64,000 nt of DNA from Miltoncostaea sp963823515 (lineage in GTDB: Bacteria > Actinomycetota > Thermoleophilia > Miltoncostaeales > Miltoncostaeaceae): positions 1-64,000 of the forward strand of contig CAWGMB010000008.1 of NCBI GenBank assembly GCA_963823515.1. The letters are read 5' to 3'. The position numbers were made by a program, and so were the translations under genes. The notes beneath the pieces were generated by a model that was not told the origin of the DNA, made no database searches, and saw only the letters and a list, made by a program, of their open reading frames with translations. Below are positions 1 through 10,270 of the stretch, one piece after another. Each line of letters begins with the position of its first letter. Within the stretch, counting starts at the first letter, position 1.

Positions 1-1656
1 GAATATCAGCGTGAGATGGATGCCGCCAAGGCGGCGGGCGTTCCATGGATCAGCCTTCCGGCCGGTTGGCCCGGGTTGCAGCCCACGCCCGAAACGGTGC
101 CAGGGCCGGACGGAGCGGGCGGCACAGCGTGGCGCGAGCTCGAGGCGCGGCTCCGATACGCCCACTCGATCGGCCTGAAGACCTTCGTCCAGTTCACGGG
201 TGCCCCCGCATGGGCAACCGACGGGCGACCGGCCAACAGCAAGGGCAACGTGCCCCCACGCCTCGACGCGCTTCCGGCCTACGCCGCTTTCTTCGAGGCC
301 TTCGCGCGTGGCCTGGGCCCCTACGTCGATGCGTACTCGCCCTGGAACGAGGTGAACCAGCCCGACTTCTGGGATCAGATCGACCCCGTCCTGTTCTCGC
401 GCCTCCAGCAGGCGGTCTATCCGGCGATCAAGCGCGGCGACCCGACGGGCATCGTCGTCTCCGGCACCGTCTACAGCAAGGATGGGTCCTTCGACTTCCT
501 GCGAGCCGCTTACGCGGCGGGGATGCGCGGCAGCGTCGACGTGCTGGGGTGGATGCTCTTCCCGTCGGTCGAGCCGGAAAGCCCGCCCCGACCGGGCTAC
601 GGCTTCCCGCAGCGCAACCTGTCGTCGGTGGCCGACCTGCAGGCGCTTCTCGGGGAGCTCGATCCCGGCCGCCGCATCTGGATCGTGGAGTACAGCTACA
701 GCACCTGCACGCCGGGCCCCGGCAGGGCCCTCTGCGTCACCGAGGCCCAGCAGGCCGACTACCTGACCCGAGCCTTCACGTACCTTCGGCGGAACCTCGA
801 GGTCGAGCGGCTCTTCTGGTTCAGTCTCCGCGACAAGGAGGTCCGCGACATCATCGAGGCCAACTACGGCCTGCTGCGATTCGACTTCTCCCCCAAGCCG
901 GCATACGCGGCGTTGCGGGCGCTGGGGGTGGAGGCGCCGAGCACCCCGGGGGCGGGGGGGTCGGCGACCTCCGCGAAACCGCTGCCGCCGGCCCTTCCGG
1001 CTGCCGCCGCGGTTCCGCCCCAGCCGGCGGTCTTCCGCTCGGGTGGGAAGCTCGTGGCCCTCGGTCGTCCAAGCCTCCGACTGGCGAGGGGCGTCTTCAC
1101 GCTCCGGCTGAAGGTCGGCCTCAGGGGCGGCGCGACGCGCGTCGTCGTCCAGGGCTACCGAAGCAAGCGCTGGCGGCCGATCACCGGCGTGACCCTCCGG
1201 AGGTCCGCGCGGATCCGGATCACGTTCCGCGACAGGGGCTTCCTCGGGATCCGCGTGCGGGCCAGGGTTCCGGGATCCCGCACCTGGGCGGCCTCACGGG
1301 TGGTGCGAGCGCCCCGAGCGGCGCCGAGCCTTCCGGCTCTCGCGGCCGTTCCGCCCCAGCCGGCGGTCTTCCGCTCCGGTGGGAAGGTCGTGGTCCTCAA
1401 GCGTCCCGGCCTCCGACTGGCGAAGGGCGTCTTCACGCTCCGACTGAAGGTCGGCATCAAGGGCGGCAAGACGCCTGTCGCCGTCCAGGGCTACCGCGGC
1501 AAGCGCTGGCGGACGATCGCCGGCGTCGGTCCGCGCAGGTCCGGCCGGATCCAGGTCAGGTTCCGTGACAAGGGCTTCCTCGGGATCCGCGTGAGGGCCA
1601 GGGTGCCGGGGGGCGGCCCCTGGGCGGCCTCACGGGTCGCGCGGGTGCCGGGCTAG
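1..1656 (+). CDS. Glycoside hydrolase (clan GH-A, GH39/GH5-like), 5' partial, with two C-terminal repeats
   Basis: The frame is open to the first base of the window, so the N-terminus lies outside it. The visible part is a TIM-barrel glycosidase. The motif YSPWNEVNQPDFW carries the acid/base Glu (residue 117 counted from window base 1) and IWIVEYSYS carries the nucleophile Glu (residue 230). This pair is typical of clan GH-A. After an Ala/Pro-rich linker (about residues 315-338) come two 112-residue repeats that look like beta-sandwich modules, probably for binding carbohydrate or the wall; that role is inferred. The enzyme is probably exported, but the signal peptide would be off-window. The substrate cannot be told from the sequence. 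A palindromic repeat starts 4 nt after the stop. Confidence 0.8.
   Translation, partial: EYQREMDAAKAAGVPWISLPAGWPGLQPTPETVPGPDGAGGTAWRELEARLRYAHSIGLKTFVQFTGAPAWATDGRPANSKGNVPPRLDALPAYAAFFEAFARGLGPYVDAYSPWNEVNQPDFWDQIDPVLFSRLQQAVYPAIKRGDPTGIVVSGTVYSKDGSFDFLRAAYAAGMRGSVDVLGWMLFPSVEPESPPRPGYGFPQRNLSSVADLQALLGELDPGRRIWIVEYSYSTCTPGPGRALCVTEAQQADYLTRAFTYLRRNLEVERLFWFSLRDKEVRDIIEANYGLLRFDFSPKPAYAALRALGVEAPSTPGAGGSATSAKPLPPALPAAAAVPPQPAVFRSGGKLVALGRPSLRLARGVFTLRLKVGLRGGATRVVVQGYRSKRWRPITGVTLRRSARIRITFRDRGFLGIRVRARVPGSRTWAASRVVRAPRAAPSLPALAAVPPQPAVFRSGGKVVVLKRPGLRLAKGVFTLRLKVGIKGGKTPVAVQGYRGKRWRTIAGVGPRRSGRIQVRFRDKGFLGIRVRARVPGGGPWAASRVARVPG
1015..1653 (+). repeat. Tandem 112-codon repeat inside the glycosidase
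   Basis: Two in-frame copies begin at 1015 and 1351 (offset 336 nt). Each opens with PPQPAVFRSGGK and contains GVFTLRLKVG, QGYR-KRWR and GFLGIRVRARVPG. Identity is high at both DNA and protein level, so the duplication is recent or kept similar by gene conversion. The second copy lacks the final linker. Confidence 0.9.
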
Positions 1657-1660
1657 GTCT

Positions 1661-1818
1661 CAGCCTGAATCCGCCGCATCTCGCGGCGAGGAAGGCGCGA
1701 AACGGCTTCGCGATACGGGATTCGGGGCTTCCCTAGGGGCACCATGCGGTGCGCCCCGAATCCCGTCGTCCTCGCCGCTCGCACGCTCCCCATCCACGAT
1801 CTGACGACGGATTCAGGC
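1661..1818. repeat. ~160-bp imperfect palindromic element, copy A
   Basis: This non-coding element is built of nested inverted repeats. The outer arms are 1663-1673 and 1808-1818 (11 bp, perfect). The middle arms are 1683-1692 and 1769-1778 (10 bp, perfect). The inner arms are 1715-1727 and 1754-1766 (13 bp, perfect), and a small hairpin sits at 1696-1712. Related copies lie at 8805-8972 and 45131-45297. It starts 4 nt after the glycosidase stop. It contains no convincing ORF. A BIME/MITE-like element that also works as a 3' mRNA structure is the best guess. Confidence 0.85.
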
Positions 1819-2113
1819 CCGGAGCAGGACGGGTTGTCGCGCGGCCGGGCGAGCCGAGCTGCGGGCGGCGTGTGGCCGAGTGCGCTGAGGGTCCGGTGTT
1901 GCCGTCGCGGGTCAGCCTGTCCCGGAGGCCCGCGGTGGGCCCGGCCGAGGGGCGATGGATCGGACCGTTGGGCCAATCCGCAGAGCATCGCGCGTCGGGG
2001 GGCGCGCGCCGGCATGGACTCCACTCGGTCGGGGGCGGACCTCCGTGCCGGGTTGGAGGGATGTCGGGACGCTTCTTTTCCCGCGGCCGGTGCTTCCCTA
2101 TGATCCCACTCGC

Positions 2114-2186
2114 GGGGGATTAGCTCAGCTGGGAGAGCGCTACGCTGGCAGCGTAGAGGTCACCGGTTCGATCCCGGTATCCTCCA
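2114..2186 (+). tRNA. tRNA-Ala (anticodon GGC)
   Basis: A full cloverleaf can be drawn. The acceptor stem is 2114-2120 with 2179-2185, the D arm 2123-2138, the anticodon stem-loop 2140-2156 with GGC at 2147-2149, and the T arm 2162-2178. The acceptor stem has G3:U70, the main identity element of tRNA-Ala, and the discriminator is A. CCA does not directly follow the discriminator, so it is probably added after transcription. It reads GCC (and GCU) codons, which fits the GC-rich codon use here. Confidence 0.97.
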
Positions 2187-2195
2187 CTCCACCAA

Positions 2196-2215
2196 AGCTC
2201 CGCTGAAACGGGGCT
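2196..2215 (+). terminator. Probable hairpin terminator after tRNA-Ala
   Basis: A 7-bp stem (2196-2202 with 2209-2215, including one G-T pair) with a CTGAAA loop begins 10 nt after the tRNA. Only a weak T-rich tail follows, as is common for high-GC actinomycete terminators. Confidence 0.5.
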
Positions 2216-2624
2216 CTTGTCGTCGAGACCGATGCGCAGCACCGCGACGTTGCGCTCTGGGTGTATGCGTACTACGGCTCGAGCGGTGACGATCGCGTCG
2301 GCCATCGGCGCACCCGCGCCCGCCGGGGCTTCAGCGACGGCGCGCGCGTCCCACTCATGGCATCCGTGTGGGAGGGCCCCGCCTTCGCCGGACGGTACTC
2401 CCTCATCGGCGGGGGCCGCGGGAGAGCACCTCGATCGTCCCGCGGCCAGAGGACCCCCGCCATCGAGGGCGAAGTCTGCACCTGGCGGCGATCGACCCCG
2501 CCGGGCTGAGATCGCCCAGCTGGGCCGGGTGTTGGACTTGCAAGAAGTGTGTGCGCCACGCGGAGCGCCTCGAAGGGCGTGCTATCAATCGCGAACGGCA
2601 GTTGAAACCGTAAGCCGGCGAGCA
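2216..2624. other. Interval with no supported gene
   Basis: Frames are open here on both strands, but none has a recognisable domain, start signal or consistent codon pattern. The sequence is less GC-saturated than the flanking genes. The promoter of the downstream HTH gene is probably in its last 60 nt, but I could not identify it with confidence. Confidence 0.4.
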
Positions 2625-3107
2625 ATGACGGGGGCTGGGGTGTCAGAATCGAGCGAGGCCGAGAACCGGCGTAATACTGCGGCTCGCCAGCGGCGCCTGG
2701 CCATCCAGATGAGTCGCTCCGGGGAGTCGATGGAGGCGATCGCCTCGCGTCTGGGCGTCACCCGCGGCGCGGCCCGCAAGATGGTGACCCGTGAGGCCAA
2801 GGAGTTCGCCGACCACACCCAGACCGACGATCGGCGCATGGTTCACGTGGAGGCTCTCATGGAGCTGTGGCGGGTGCTGTACGGCCCCGCCTGCGCAGGC
2901 GACCTGGCCAACGTCGATCGCTTTCTCAGGGTGGAGGAGCGCCTATCGCGGTTGCTCGCCCTCGACCTCGTCGATCTCTACGGCTCGGGAGCGGCCACCC
3001 GGCCCGTCGGAGCGGTGCCCGGCCCCACCGAGAGCGCCACGCGCGCCTCTGGAGAGGACGAGCACGCCGTGCGCGTCGAGAGGTTCGCCCGCTCCACCTC
3101 GGAGTAG
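2625..3107 (+). CDS. Small helix-turn-helix protein of unknown function
   Basis: The product is about 160 residues. An N-terminal helix-turn-helix can be seen in RQRRLAIQMSRSGESMEAI followed by ASRLGVTRGAARKMVTREA, of the kind found in resolvase, sigma region 4 or small-terminase proteins. The C-terminal half is helical (MELWRVLYGPACAG, VEERLSRLLALDLVDLYG) and ends in a polar tail. The frame is open upstream to 2217, but the HTH context favours ATG 2625 or GTG 2640. Nothing else phage-like is nearby, so a small-terminase role is doubtful. DNA binding is inferred from the motif alone. Confidence 0.55.
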   Translation: MTGAGVSESSEAENRRNTAARQRRLAIQMSRSGESMEAIASRLGVTRGAARKMVTREAKEFADHTQTDDRRMVHVEALMELWRVLYGPACAGDLANVDRFLRVEERLSRLLALDLVDLYGSGAATRPVGAVPGPTESATRASGEDEHAVRVERFARSTSE

Positions 3108-3142
3108 CCCCGAACGAGTAGCCTCGAACGGGACTGCGGTGC

Positions 3143-3571
3143 TCAGCCGCGCGTGCGGATGAACGCGGTGAGGCCGTACGAGGTCACCGGCACCATCCCC
3201 AGGCGCCGGTAGAACCCCTCGGCGCCGCGCTCGGCCACCAGCACCTGGTGGTGGAACGTGTCCATCGGGTAGTGCTCGAGGATCGCCTCGGCCAGCTTGC
3301 GGCCGATGCCCTGGCGCTGGCGGTCGGGGCTGACGAGGATGTCGGCGATGTAGACGGCGAAGGCCTCGTCGGACATGGCCCGCGCGAATCCCACGACGCG
3401 GTCCTCCTCCATCGCGACCACCGCGTACGAGGAGTGCTCGATCGCCCGCCGCAGTCGCACGGGGTCTGCGGCGTGGGTCCAGTCGTGCGCCTGGTAGAGC
3501 CCGATGATGCCGAGGAAGTGCTCGGCGACGTCGGCCTCTCGGATCAGCGCGGGTGGGCGAGTGGTTGCCAT
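3143..3571 (-). CDS. GNAT-family N-acetyltransferase
   Basis: The 142-residue product has the GNAT fold. A beta4-alpha3 acetyl-CoA site reads DILVSPDRQRQGIGRKLAEA (R/Q-x-x-G-x-G/A loop), preceded by VVAMEEDRVVGFARAMSD and followed by a C-terminal GAEGFYRRLGM segment typical of the family. The substrate is unknown. The start ATG at 3571 has a TTTACT box 6 nt upstream on the minus strand, so it is probably leaderless and shares a divergent promoter region with leuS. Confidence 0.85.
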   Translation of the reverse strand: MATTRPPALIREADVAEHFLGIIGLYQAHDWTHAADPVRLRRAIEHSSYAVVAMEEDRVVGFARAMSDEAFAVYIADILVSPDRQRQGIGRKLAEAILEHYPMDTFHHQVLVAERGAEGFYRRLGMVPVTSYGLTAFIRTRG

Positions 3572-3577
3572 GAGGGC

Positions 3578-3597
3578 AGTAAACCGTATGCGATACT
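3578..3597. promoter_or_regulatory. Divergent leaderless promoters for the GNAT gene and leuS
   Basis: On the minus strand a TTTACT box (3578-3583) sits 6 nt before the GNAT ATG. On the plus strand a GATACT box (3592-3597) sits 7 nt before the leuS ATG. The spacing matches the TANNNT-N6/7-start pattern seen at many genes in this window. Neither box has both consensus TA and T, so these are weaker matches. Confidence 0.5.
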
Positions 3598-3604
3598 CGC
3601 GCGG

Positions 3605-6136
3605 ATGTCGGCGCCCGCGCGAATTCTGCCGGAACGGTACGACCCTGCGCCCGTCGAGTCCAAGTGGCAGGGCGTCTGGGAGCGCGAGGACGCGTTCCGG
3701 GCCGAGCCCGTGGCCCGCGACGGCGAGACCGCGCCGATGCCCGACCGCCCGAAGGCCTACGTGTTGGAGATGCTCCCGTACCCCTCGGGCGAGATCCACA
3801 TGGGTCACGTCAAGAACTACACGATGGGCGACGTGGTGGCGCACCAGCGCCGCCGCTCCGGCGCGGCCGTCTTCCACCCGATGGGCTACGACGCCTTCGG
3901 CCTGCCGGCGGAGAACGCGGCGATCCGCACCGGCGAGCCGCCGGCCACGGTCACCGCCCGCAACATCGCCCGCATCCGCGAGCAGCTCAAGGGGCTCGGT
4001 TTCGCGATCGACTGGAACACGGAGATCGCGACCAGCGACCCGGAGTACTACCGCTGGACCCAGTGGCTCTTCCTGCGCTTCTTCGAGCGCGGGTTGGCGG
4101 AGCGCCGCGAGGCCGCCGTCAACTGGTGCCCCAAGGACCAGACCGTGCTGGCGAACGAGCAGGTGGTCGACGGACACTGCGAGCGCTGCGGCAGCGAGGT
4201 GGAGCTGCGCCAGCTCACCCAGTGGTTCCTGCGCATCACCGACTACGCCCAGGCGCTGCTCGACGACATGTCCGAGCTGGTCGACTGGCCCGAGCGCGTT
4301 CTCACGATGCAGCGCAACTGGATCGGGCGCTCCGAGGGCGCCCGGGTGGCCTTCCGCCTGGACGACGGCTCGCAGGAGATCCCGGTCTTCACCACGCGCC
4401 CCGACACCCTCTTCGGGGCCACCTTCTTCATCCTCGCGCCCGAGCACCCCCTGGTCGGGCACCTCGTCGAGGGACGCCCCGAGGAGGCGGCGGTGCGCGA
4501 GTACGCCGCGGCCGCGGCCCGCGCGTCCGCGGCCGACCGCGGCGACGTTGACCGGCCGAAGACCGGCGTCTTCACCGGCCGCCACGTCATCAACCCCGTC
4601 AACGGCGAGGTCATCCCGGTGTGGGTGGCCGACTACGTGCTCATGGACTACGGCACCGGCGCGATCATGGCCGTGCCGGCCCACGACGCCCGCGACTTCG
4701 CCTTCGCGACGACCCACGGGCTTCCGATCCGCCGCGTGATCGCCGCCGACGGCGACGACGCGGCGACGCCGCTCGGCGAGGCATATACGGGCCCCGGGCG
4801 GATTGTGGCCTCGGGCTTCCTCGACGGGCTGGGCTCGGACGAGGCGATCACGGCCGCCGCGGCCTGGCTGGAGGAGAAGGGCCTCGGCGAGGCGACGGTG
4901 GGCTACCGCCTGCGGGACTGGCTGATCTCGCGCCAGCGCTACTGGGGCGCGCCCATCCCGATCATCCACTGCCCCGAGCACGGCCCGGTGCCCGTGCCCG
5001 ACGACCAGCTGCCGGTGCTGCTGCCCGAGGTCGATGACTACGCGCCCCGTGGCCGCAGCCCGCTCGCCTCCAACGACGAGTTCGTGCACGTCGCGTGCCC
5101 GGTGTGCGGGGGGCCCGCCGAGCGCGAGACGGACACGATGGACACGTTCGTCGACTCCTCCTGGTACTTCCTGCGCTACACGTCGCCGCACCTGACGACC
5201 GCGCCCTTCGACCGTGCGACCGCCGACTACTGGTTGCCGGTCGACCAGTACATCGGCGGGGTGGAGCACGCGGTGCTGCACCTGCTCTACGCGCGCTTCT
5301 TCACCAAGGTCCTGCACGACGCGGGGCTCCTCGGCGTGCGCGAGCCGTTCGCACGGCTGTTCACGCAGGGGATGATCTACCGCGACGGCGCGAAGATGAG
5401 CAAGAGCAAGGGCAACGTCGTCGCCCCGGACGAGATCGTCGCGCGCTACGGCGCCGACACGCTGCGGCTCTACGTCCTGTTCATGGGCCCCGCGGCCGAC
5501 GACATGGAGTGGAGCGATCGCGGCGTCGAGGGCCAGCGCCGGTTCATCGACCGGCTCTGGCGCCTGGTCGGCGGCCTCCCGCCGGGCGGGGCGGCCGAGC
5601 GCCCCGAGCGCTCCTCCCTCGACGACCCGGTCGCGCTCGAGCTGGTGCGAAAGGCCGAGGCGACGATCGCCAAGGTCAGCGAGGACATCTCCGAGCGGTT
5701 CTCCTTCCACACCGCCATCTCCGCCGTGCAGGAGCTCGTCAACCTCGGCACGAAGGGAGTGTCGGAGGGGACGATCGCGACGCCGGCCGCGCAGTCCGCC
5801 CTGCGCTACGCCGCCCAGACCGCGGTCTCGCTGCTGTTCCCGTTCGCGCCCCACGTCACCAGCGAGATGTGGGAGGCGATCGGTGGCGGCGGGGATCTCT
5901 GGCGGGCGCCGTGGCCGGTGGCCGACCCGGCCTACCTGGAGCGCGAGACCCTCACGGTGGTCGTGCAGGTCAACGGCAAGCTGCGCGAGCGGATGGAGGT
6001 GGCCGTGGACGCCGCCGACGCCGACGTGCTCGCGATGGCGCGGGCCCTGCCGCGCGTGGCGGCCGAGATCGAGGGCCGCAGCGTCGGGCGGGAGATCGTG
6101 GTACCCGGCAGATTGGTCAACCTCGTCGTGAAGTAG
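3605..6136 (+). CDS. leuS: Leucyl-tRNA synthetase
   Basis: The 843-residue class Ia synthetase charges tRNA-Leu with leucine in the cytoplasm. The HIGH motif is HMGH at residues 65-68 (PYPSGEIHMGHVKNY) and the KMSKS motif is intact at 597-601. Zinc-type cysteine pairs (NWCPK, HCERCGSE; later VACPVCGG) and the CP1 editing domain (TRPDTLFGATFFILAPEHPL) are present. Length is near that of bacterial LeuRS. ATG 3605 is chosen because a -10-like GATACT ends 7 nt before it and the protein aligns from MSAPARILPERYDP. A hairpin terminator overlaps the stop. Confidence 0.98.
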   Translation: MSAPARILPERYDPAPVESKWQGVWEREDAFRAEPVARDGETAPMPDRPKAYVLEMLPYPSGEIHMGHVKNYTMGDVVAHQRRRSGAAVFHPMGYDAFGLPAENAAIRTGEPPATVTARNIARIREQLKGLGFAIDWNTEIATSDPEYYRWTQWLFLRFFERGLAERREAAVNWCPKDQTVLANEQVVDGHCERCGSEVELRQLTQWFLRITDYAQALLDDMSELVDWPERVLTMQRNWIGRSEGARVAFRLDDGSQEIPVFTTRPDTLFGATFFILAPEHPLVGHLVEGRPEEAAVREYAAAAARASAADRGDVDRPKTGVFTGRHVINPVNGEVIPVWVADYVLMDYGTGAIMAVPAHDARDFAFATTHGLPIRRVIAADGDDAATPLGEAYTGPGRIVASGFLDGLGSDEAITAAAAWLEEKGLGEATVGYRLRDWLISRQRYWGAPIPIIHCPEHGPVPVPDDQLPVLLPEVDDYAPRGRSPLASNDEFVHVACPVCGGPAERETDTMDTFVDSSWYFLRYTSPHLTTAPFDRATADYWLPVDQYIGGVEHAVLHLLYARFFTKVLHDAGLLGVREPFARLFTQGMIYRDGAKMSKSKGNVVAPDEIVARYGADTLRLYVLFMGPAADDMEWSDRGVEGQRRFIDRLWRLVGGLPPGGAAERPERSSLDDPVALELVRKAEATIAKVSEDISERFSFHTAISAVQELVNLGTKGVSEGTIATPAAQSALRYAAQTAVSLLFPFAPHVTSEMWEAIGGGGDLWRAPWPVADPAYLERETLTVVVQVNGKLRERMEVAVDAADADVLAMARALPRVAAEIEGRSVGREIVVPGRLVNLVVK

Positions 6137-6163
6137 GCGCACCCCGGGGGTCCGGCGTGCGCC
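6136..6163 (+). terminator. Hairpin terminator after leuS
   Basis: A perfect 7-bp stem, GGCGCAC (6136-6142) with GTGCGCC (6157-6163), begins at the last base of the leuS stop. A GC-rich inner loop can pair further. There is no T-tract. Confidence 0.55.
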
Positions 6164-6172
6164 GGCGGCGCC

Positions 6173-6178
6173 TAGCCT
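6173..6178 (+). promoter_or_regulatory. -10 box of comEA (TAGCCT), leaderless type
   Basis: TAGCCT lies exactly 6 nt before the comEA ATG, which would place the transcript start on or next to the start codon. No ribosome binding site is seen in the gap. Confidence 0.6.
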
Positions 6179-6184
6179 CGGCGC

Positions 6185-6781
6185 ATGGATGAACTGCTCC
6201 CCTGGCTGCGGCGCTCCGGATGGGCGTACGTCGCCGCGGCCGTCGTGCTCGCCCTCGCCGCCTGGCGGGTGGCCGGCGACGGCGGCGGGGGCGGGGGAGG
6301 GGGGCAGCCGGAGAGGGCGGCGGCGAGCGTGCCGGTCGACGCGAGCGCGCCCTCGGCGCCCCAGGGGCTGGTGCACGTCGCCGGCGCCGTCAGGCACCCC
6401 GGCGTCTACCCGGTCGCGCCCGGGGCGCGGGTGATCGCCGTGATCCGACGGGCGGGCGGCCCCACGCGGAAGGCCGACATGTCGGGCCTCAACCTCGCCG
6501 CCTCGGTGCAGGACGGCCAGCAGGTGATCGTCCCGACCCGGGCCCCGGCCGGAGGTGCTGCGGGGTCCGCGGCCGGCGCGGCGGGGAAGGGTCCGGTCAG
6601 CCTCTCGTCGGCCGACGAGGCGGCGCTCGACGGGCTCGACGGCATCGGCCCGACGCTCGCCGCCCGCATCGTGGAGTGGCGCATCGCTCATGGCGGCTTC
6701 GCGTCGGTCGATCAGTTGCTCGAGGTGCCGGGCATCGGCCCGACGCGCCTCGAGTCGCTCCGGTCGCAGGTCGTGCCCTGA
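6185..6781 (+). CDS. comEA: ComEA-family DNA-binding competence protein
   Basis: The 198-residue protein has one N-terminal membrane anchor (residues about 11-28), a Gly-rich linker, a SLBB domain (GLVHVAGAVRHPGVYPVAPG onward) and two C-terminal helix-hairpin-helix motifs (DGLDGIGPTLAARIVEWR and LLEVPGIGPTRLESL). In known ComEA this HhH domain binds incoming double-stranded DNA outside the membrane. comEC, the channel gene of the same uptake pathway, lies 3.5 kb downstream with ftsH and a transpeptidase-like gene between. Confidence 0.93.
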   Translation: MDELLPWLRRSGWAYVAAAVVLALAAWRVAGDGGGGGGGGQPERAAASVPVDASAPSAPQGLVHVAGAVRHPGVYPVAPGARVIAVIRRAGGPTRKADMSGLNLAASVQDGQQVIVPTRAPAGGAAGSAAGAAGKGPVSLSSADEAALDGLDGIGPTLAARIVEWRIAHGGFASVDQLLEVPGIGPTRLESLRSQVVP

Positions 6782-6809
6782 TCGTGGGCGAGTCGGCCCC
6801 GGGGTGGGC

Positions 6810-6863
6810 TATCCTGCAACCCATACCGGCGGTGATGGCGACCGCGTGCACGTCCAGGAGAGG
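6810..6863 (+). promoter_or_regulatory. Promoter -10 (TATCCT, 6810-6815) and ribosome site (AGGAGAGG, 6856-6863) of ftsH
   Basis: TATCCT is a good -10 match. It would give a transcript with a leader of roughly 50 nt. AGGAGAGG is the strongest Shine-Dalgarno sequence in this region and ends 8 nt before a CTG codon at 6872. It is one of the arguments for a CTG start. Confidence 0.6.
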
Positions 6864-6871
6864 GTGCAGGG

Positions 6872-8804
<1,933 letters not shown>

Positions 8805-8809
<5 letters not shown>

Positions 8810-8972
8810 GCCTGAAGCCGTCGCATCTCGCGGGGCGGAACCCGCGAATCGGCTTCGCAATACGGGATTCGGCGCTTCCCCATGGGGCACCGTGCGGTGT
8901 GCCCCGAAATCCCGTCTTTCTCGCCGCTCACACGCCCCGCATCCACGATCTGCCGACGGATTCAGGCTGAGC
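8805..8972. repeat. ~160-bp imperfect palindromic element, copy B
   Basis: The outer arms 8805-8820 and 8957-8972 pair over 16 nt with two mismatches and include the ftsH stop codon. A second pairing joins GCGGGGC at 8830-8836 with GCCCCGC at 8934-8940. The inner arms (8862-8874 with 8901-8914) pair with one bulge. The right end shares ATCCACGATCTG and GACGGATTCAGGC with copy A. No ORF is credible within it. Confidence 0.85.
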
Positions 8973-9387
8973 GCGCCGGTTCTCGCTGGTCGTGGAGGTC
9001 GCGGTCCGTGTGGAGGGCTCGCGACTATCCCGATGGGGGAAGACGCCCCTGGGCCCCCCGTCGTACAAACGCGGGGCAAGCGCCGCCCCTCCGGTACCGA
9101 GTCACGAGGCCCCGCCGCCTCGTGCGCTTCCGGGTCACGGGACACAGCGGCGGACCGGGCGGACACGGGGGGTGGGGGTGGGACGACGCGCAGGCCGCCG
9201 TCTCCTGCTGTGGGCGCTCCTCGCCCTCGGGGCGTGGGCGCTCGGCCGCCTTCTGCGGGCGCCGGTCGCGGAGCCGGCCTCGCCACCCGCTCCGGCGGAG
9301 CCCGGCCCCCCGGCCCGCGAGTGCGCCGCGGGGACCTTGCGGCGGGCGAGCCCTCTCGCGGCGCGCGCCGGCCGGGGCGGAGCGGCC
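8973..9387 (+). other. Open frame upstream of the transpeptidase-like gene; coding status unclear
   Basis: The frame of the downstream gene stays open through here. From GTG 9178 it encodes GRRAGRRLLLWALLALGAWA, a possible extra membrane segment, followed by an Ala/Pro-rich stretch. Codon use before 9178 looks random. Either the downstream protein starts at 9178 with two hydrophobic segments, or this is non-coding leader. Confidence 0.35.
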
Positions 9388-10167
9388 GTGACCGTCCGGA
9401 GTCGGCCCGGGGTGCGTCCCGCGGTGATCGCCGCCGTCGCCCTGCTGATGCTGGCGGGTGGAGTGGCCGCCGCCGTCGGGGTGAGGAGCGACGGGTCGTC
9501 CAAGGGCGCGGCCGTGCCCCTGTGGAGCCTCGGGCTCGGTGAGCGCGTCGCCGCACCCCGCCCGGCGGCGTGGGCGCCGGTGCTCGAGGCCACCCACGCG
9601 CTGTCGCGGCCCGATCCCACGGCCGACGTGGTGGGGTCCCTGACGACCCTGACCCCCGAGGGTGCACCGAACATCGTGCTGATGGCGGACCCCGTTGCGG
9701 CCCGGGACGCGCGGCGGTGGGTGCGGGTGCGCCTCGGGGGCGGCTCGCGGGCCGCGTTCGGCTGGGTGCGCCGCCGGGCGCTCGGGCGGCTGACCACCGT
9801 CGACGGCCACCTCTTCGTCGACCTCGCGGCGCGCAGGCTCACGCTCGTCCGGCGCGGCCTGGTGGTCCTGCAGGCCCCCGTGGGAGTGGGGACGGCCGGC
9901 GCCCCGAGCCCGAGGGGCACGTTCTACGTCCGCAGCCGCCTCACGCGGTATGCGAGCGCCTTCTACGGCCCGGTGGCGTTCGGCCTCAGCGCCCGCGCCC
10001 CGGTGCTCACCGACTGGCCGGTCGCCGGCGCCGTCGGGATCCACGGGACGAACCTGCCGCGTCTGGTCCCCGGCTCCGTCTCGCGCGGCTCCATCCGGCT
10101 TCGCAACCCCGACGTGCGCCGGCTCGCCCGGCTGCTCCGGCTGGGGACGCCGGTCACCATCCGCTGA
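9388..10167 (+). CDS. L,D-transpeptidase-like (YkuD) protein with Ser in place of the catalytic Cys
   Basis: From GTG 9388 the product is 259 residues. It has an N-terminal membrane anchor (PAVIAAVALLMLAGGVAAAV), an SH3-like region with THALSRPDPTADVVGSL, and a YkuD domain (HLFVDLAARRLTLVRRGLVV, GTFYVRSRL, VGIHGTN). In active enzymes the next motif is S/T-H-G-C-x-R. Here it reads VSRGSIRLRNPDV, so Ser235 sits at the nucleophile position and Arg replaces the His beside it. His219 of HGTN is kept. It may use Ser or be a non-catalytic wall-binding protein. GTG 9178 is an alternative start. Confidence 0.75.
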   Translation: MTVRSRPGVRPAVIAAVALLMLAGGVAAAVGVRSDGSSKGAAVPLWSLGLGERVAAPRPAAWAPVLEATHALSRPDPTADVVGSLTTLTPEGAPNIVLMADPVAARDARRWVRVRLGGGSRAAFGWVRRRALGRLTTVDGHLFVDLAARRLTLVRRGLVVLQAPVGVGTAGAPSPRGTFYVRSRLTRYASAFYGPVAFGLSARAPVLTDWPVAGAVGIHGTNLPRLVPGSVSRGSIRLRNPDVRRLARLLRLGTPVTIR

Positions 10168-10257
10168 GCCGCCCGCGGCGGCGGAGCGTCACGGGCTCCG
10201 GCGCTGGTCCCGCACCACATCGTGATCGGCGTGGCGCCCGCGCGCGCCCGGCTCTCC

Positions 10258-10263
10258 TACCGT
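10258..10263 (+). promoter_or_regulatory. -10 box of comEC (TACCGT), leaderless type
   Basis: TACCGT ends 7 nt before the comEC ATG at 10271, in a short intergenic gap with no Shine-Dalgarno sequence. Confidence 0.6.
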
Positions 10264-10270
10264 CGGGTGG

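Noticed and set aside
1744..2103. Small frames inside and after palindromic copy A
   Set aside because: They run through the inverted repeats and are not kept in the other copies, so they are not genes.
3143..6691. A 1182-codon open frame on the minus strand opposite leuS
   Set aside because: Only its last 142 codons (the GNAT gene) show a protein family. The rest mirrors leuS codons and has the usual GC-rich antisense openness.
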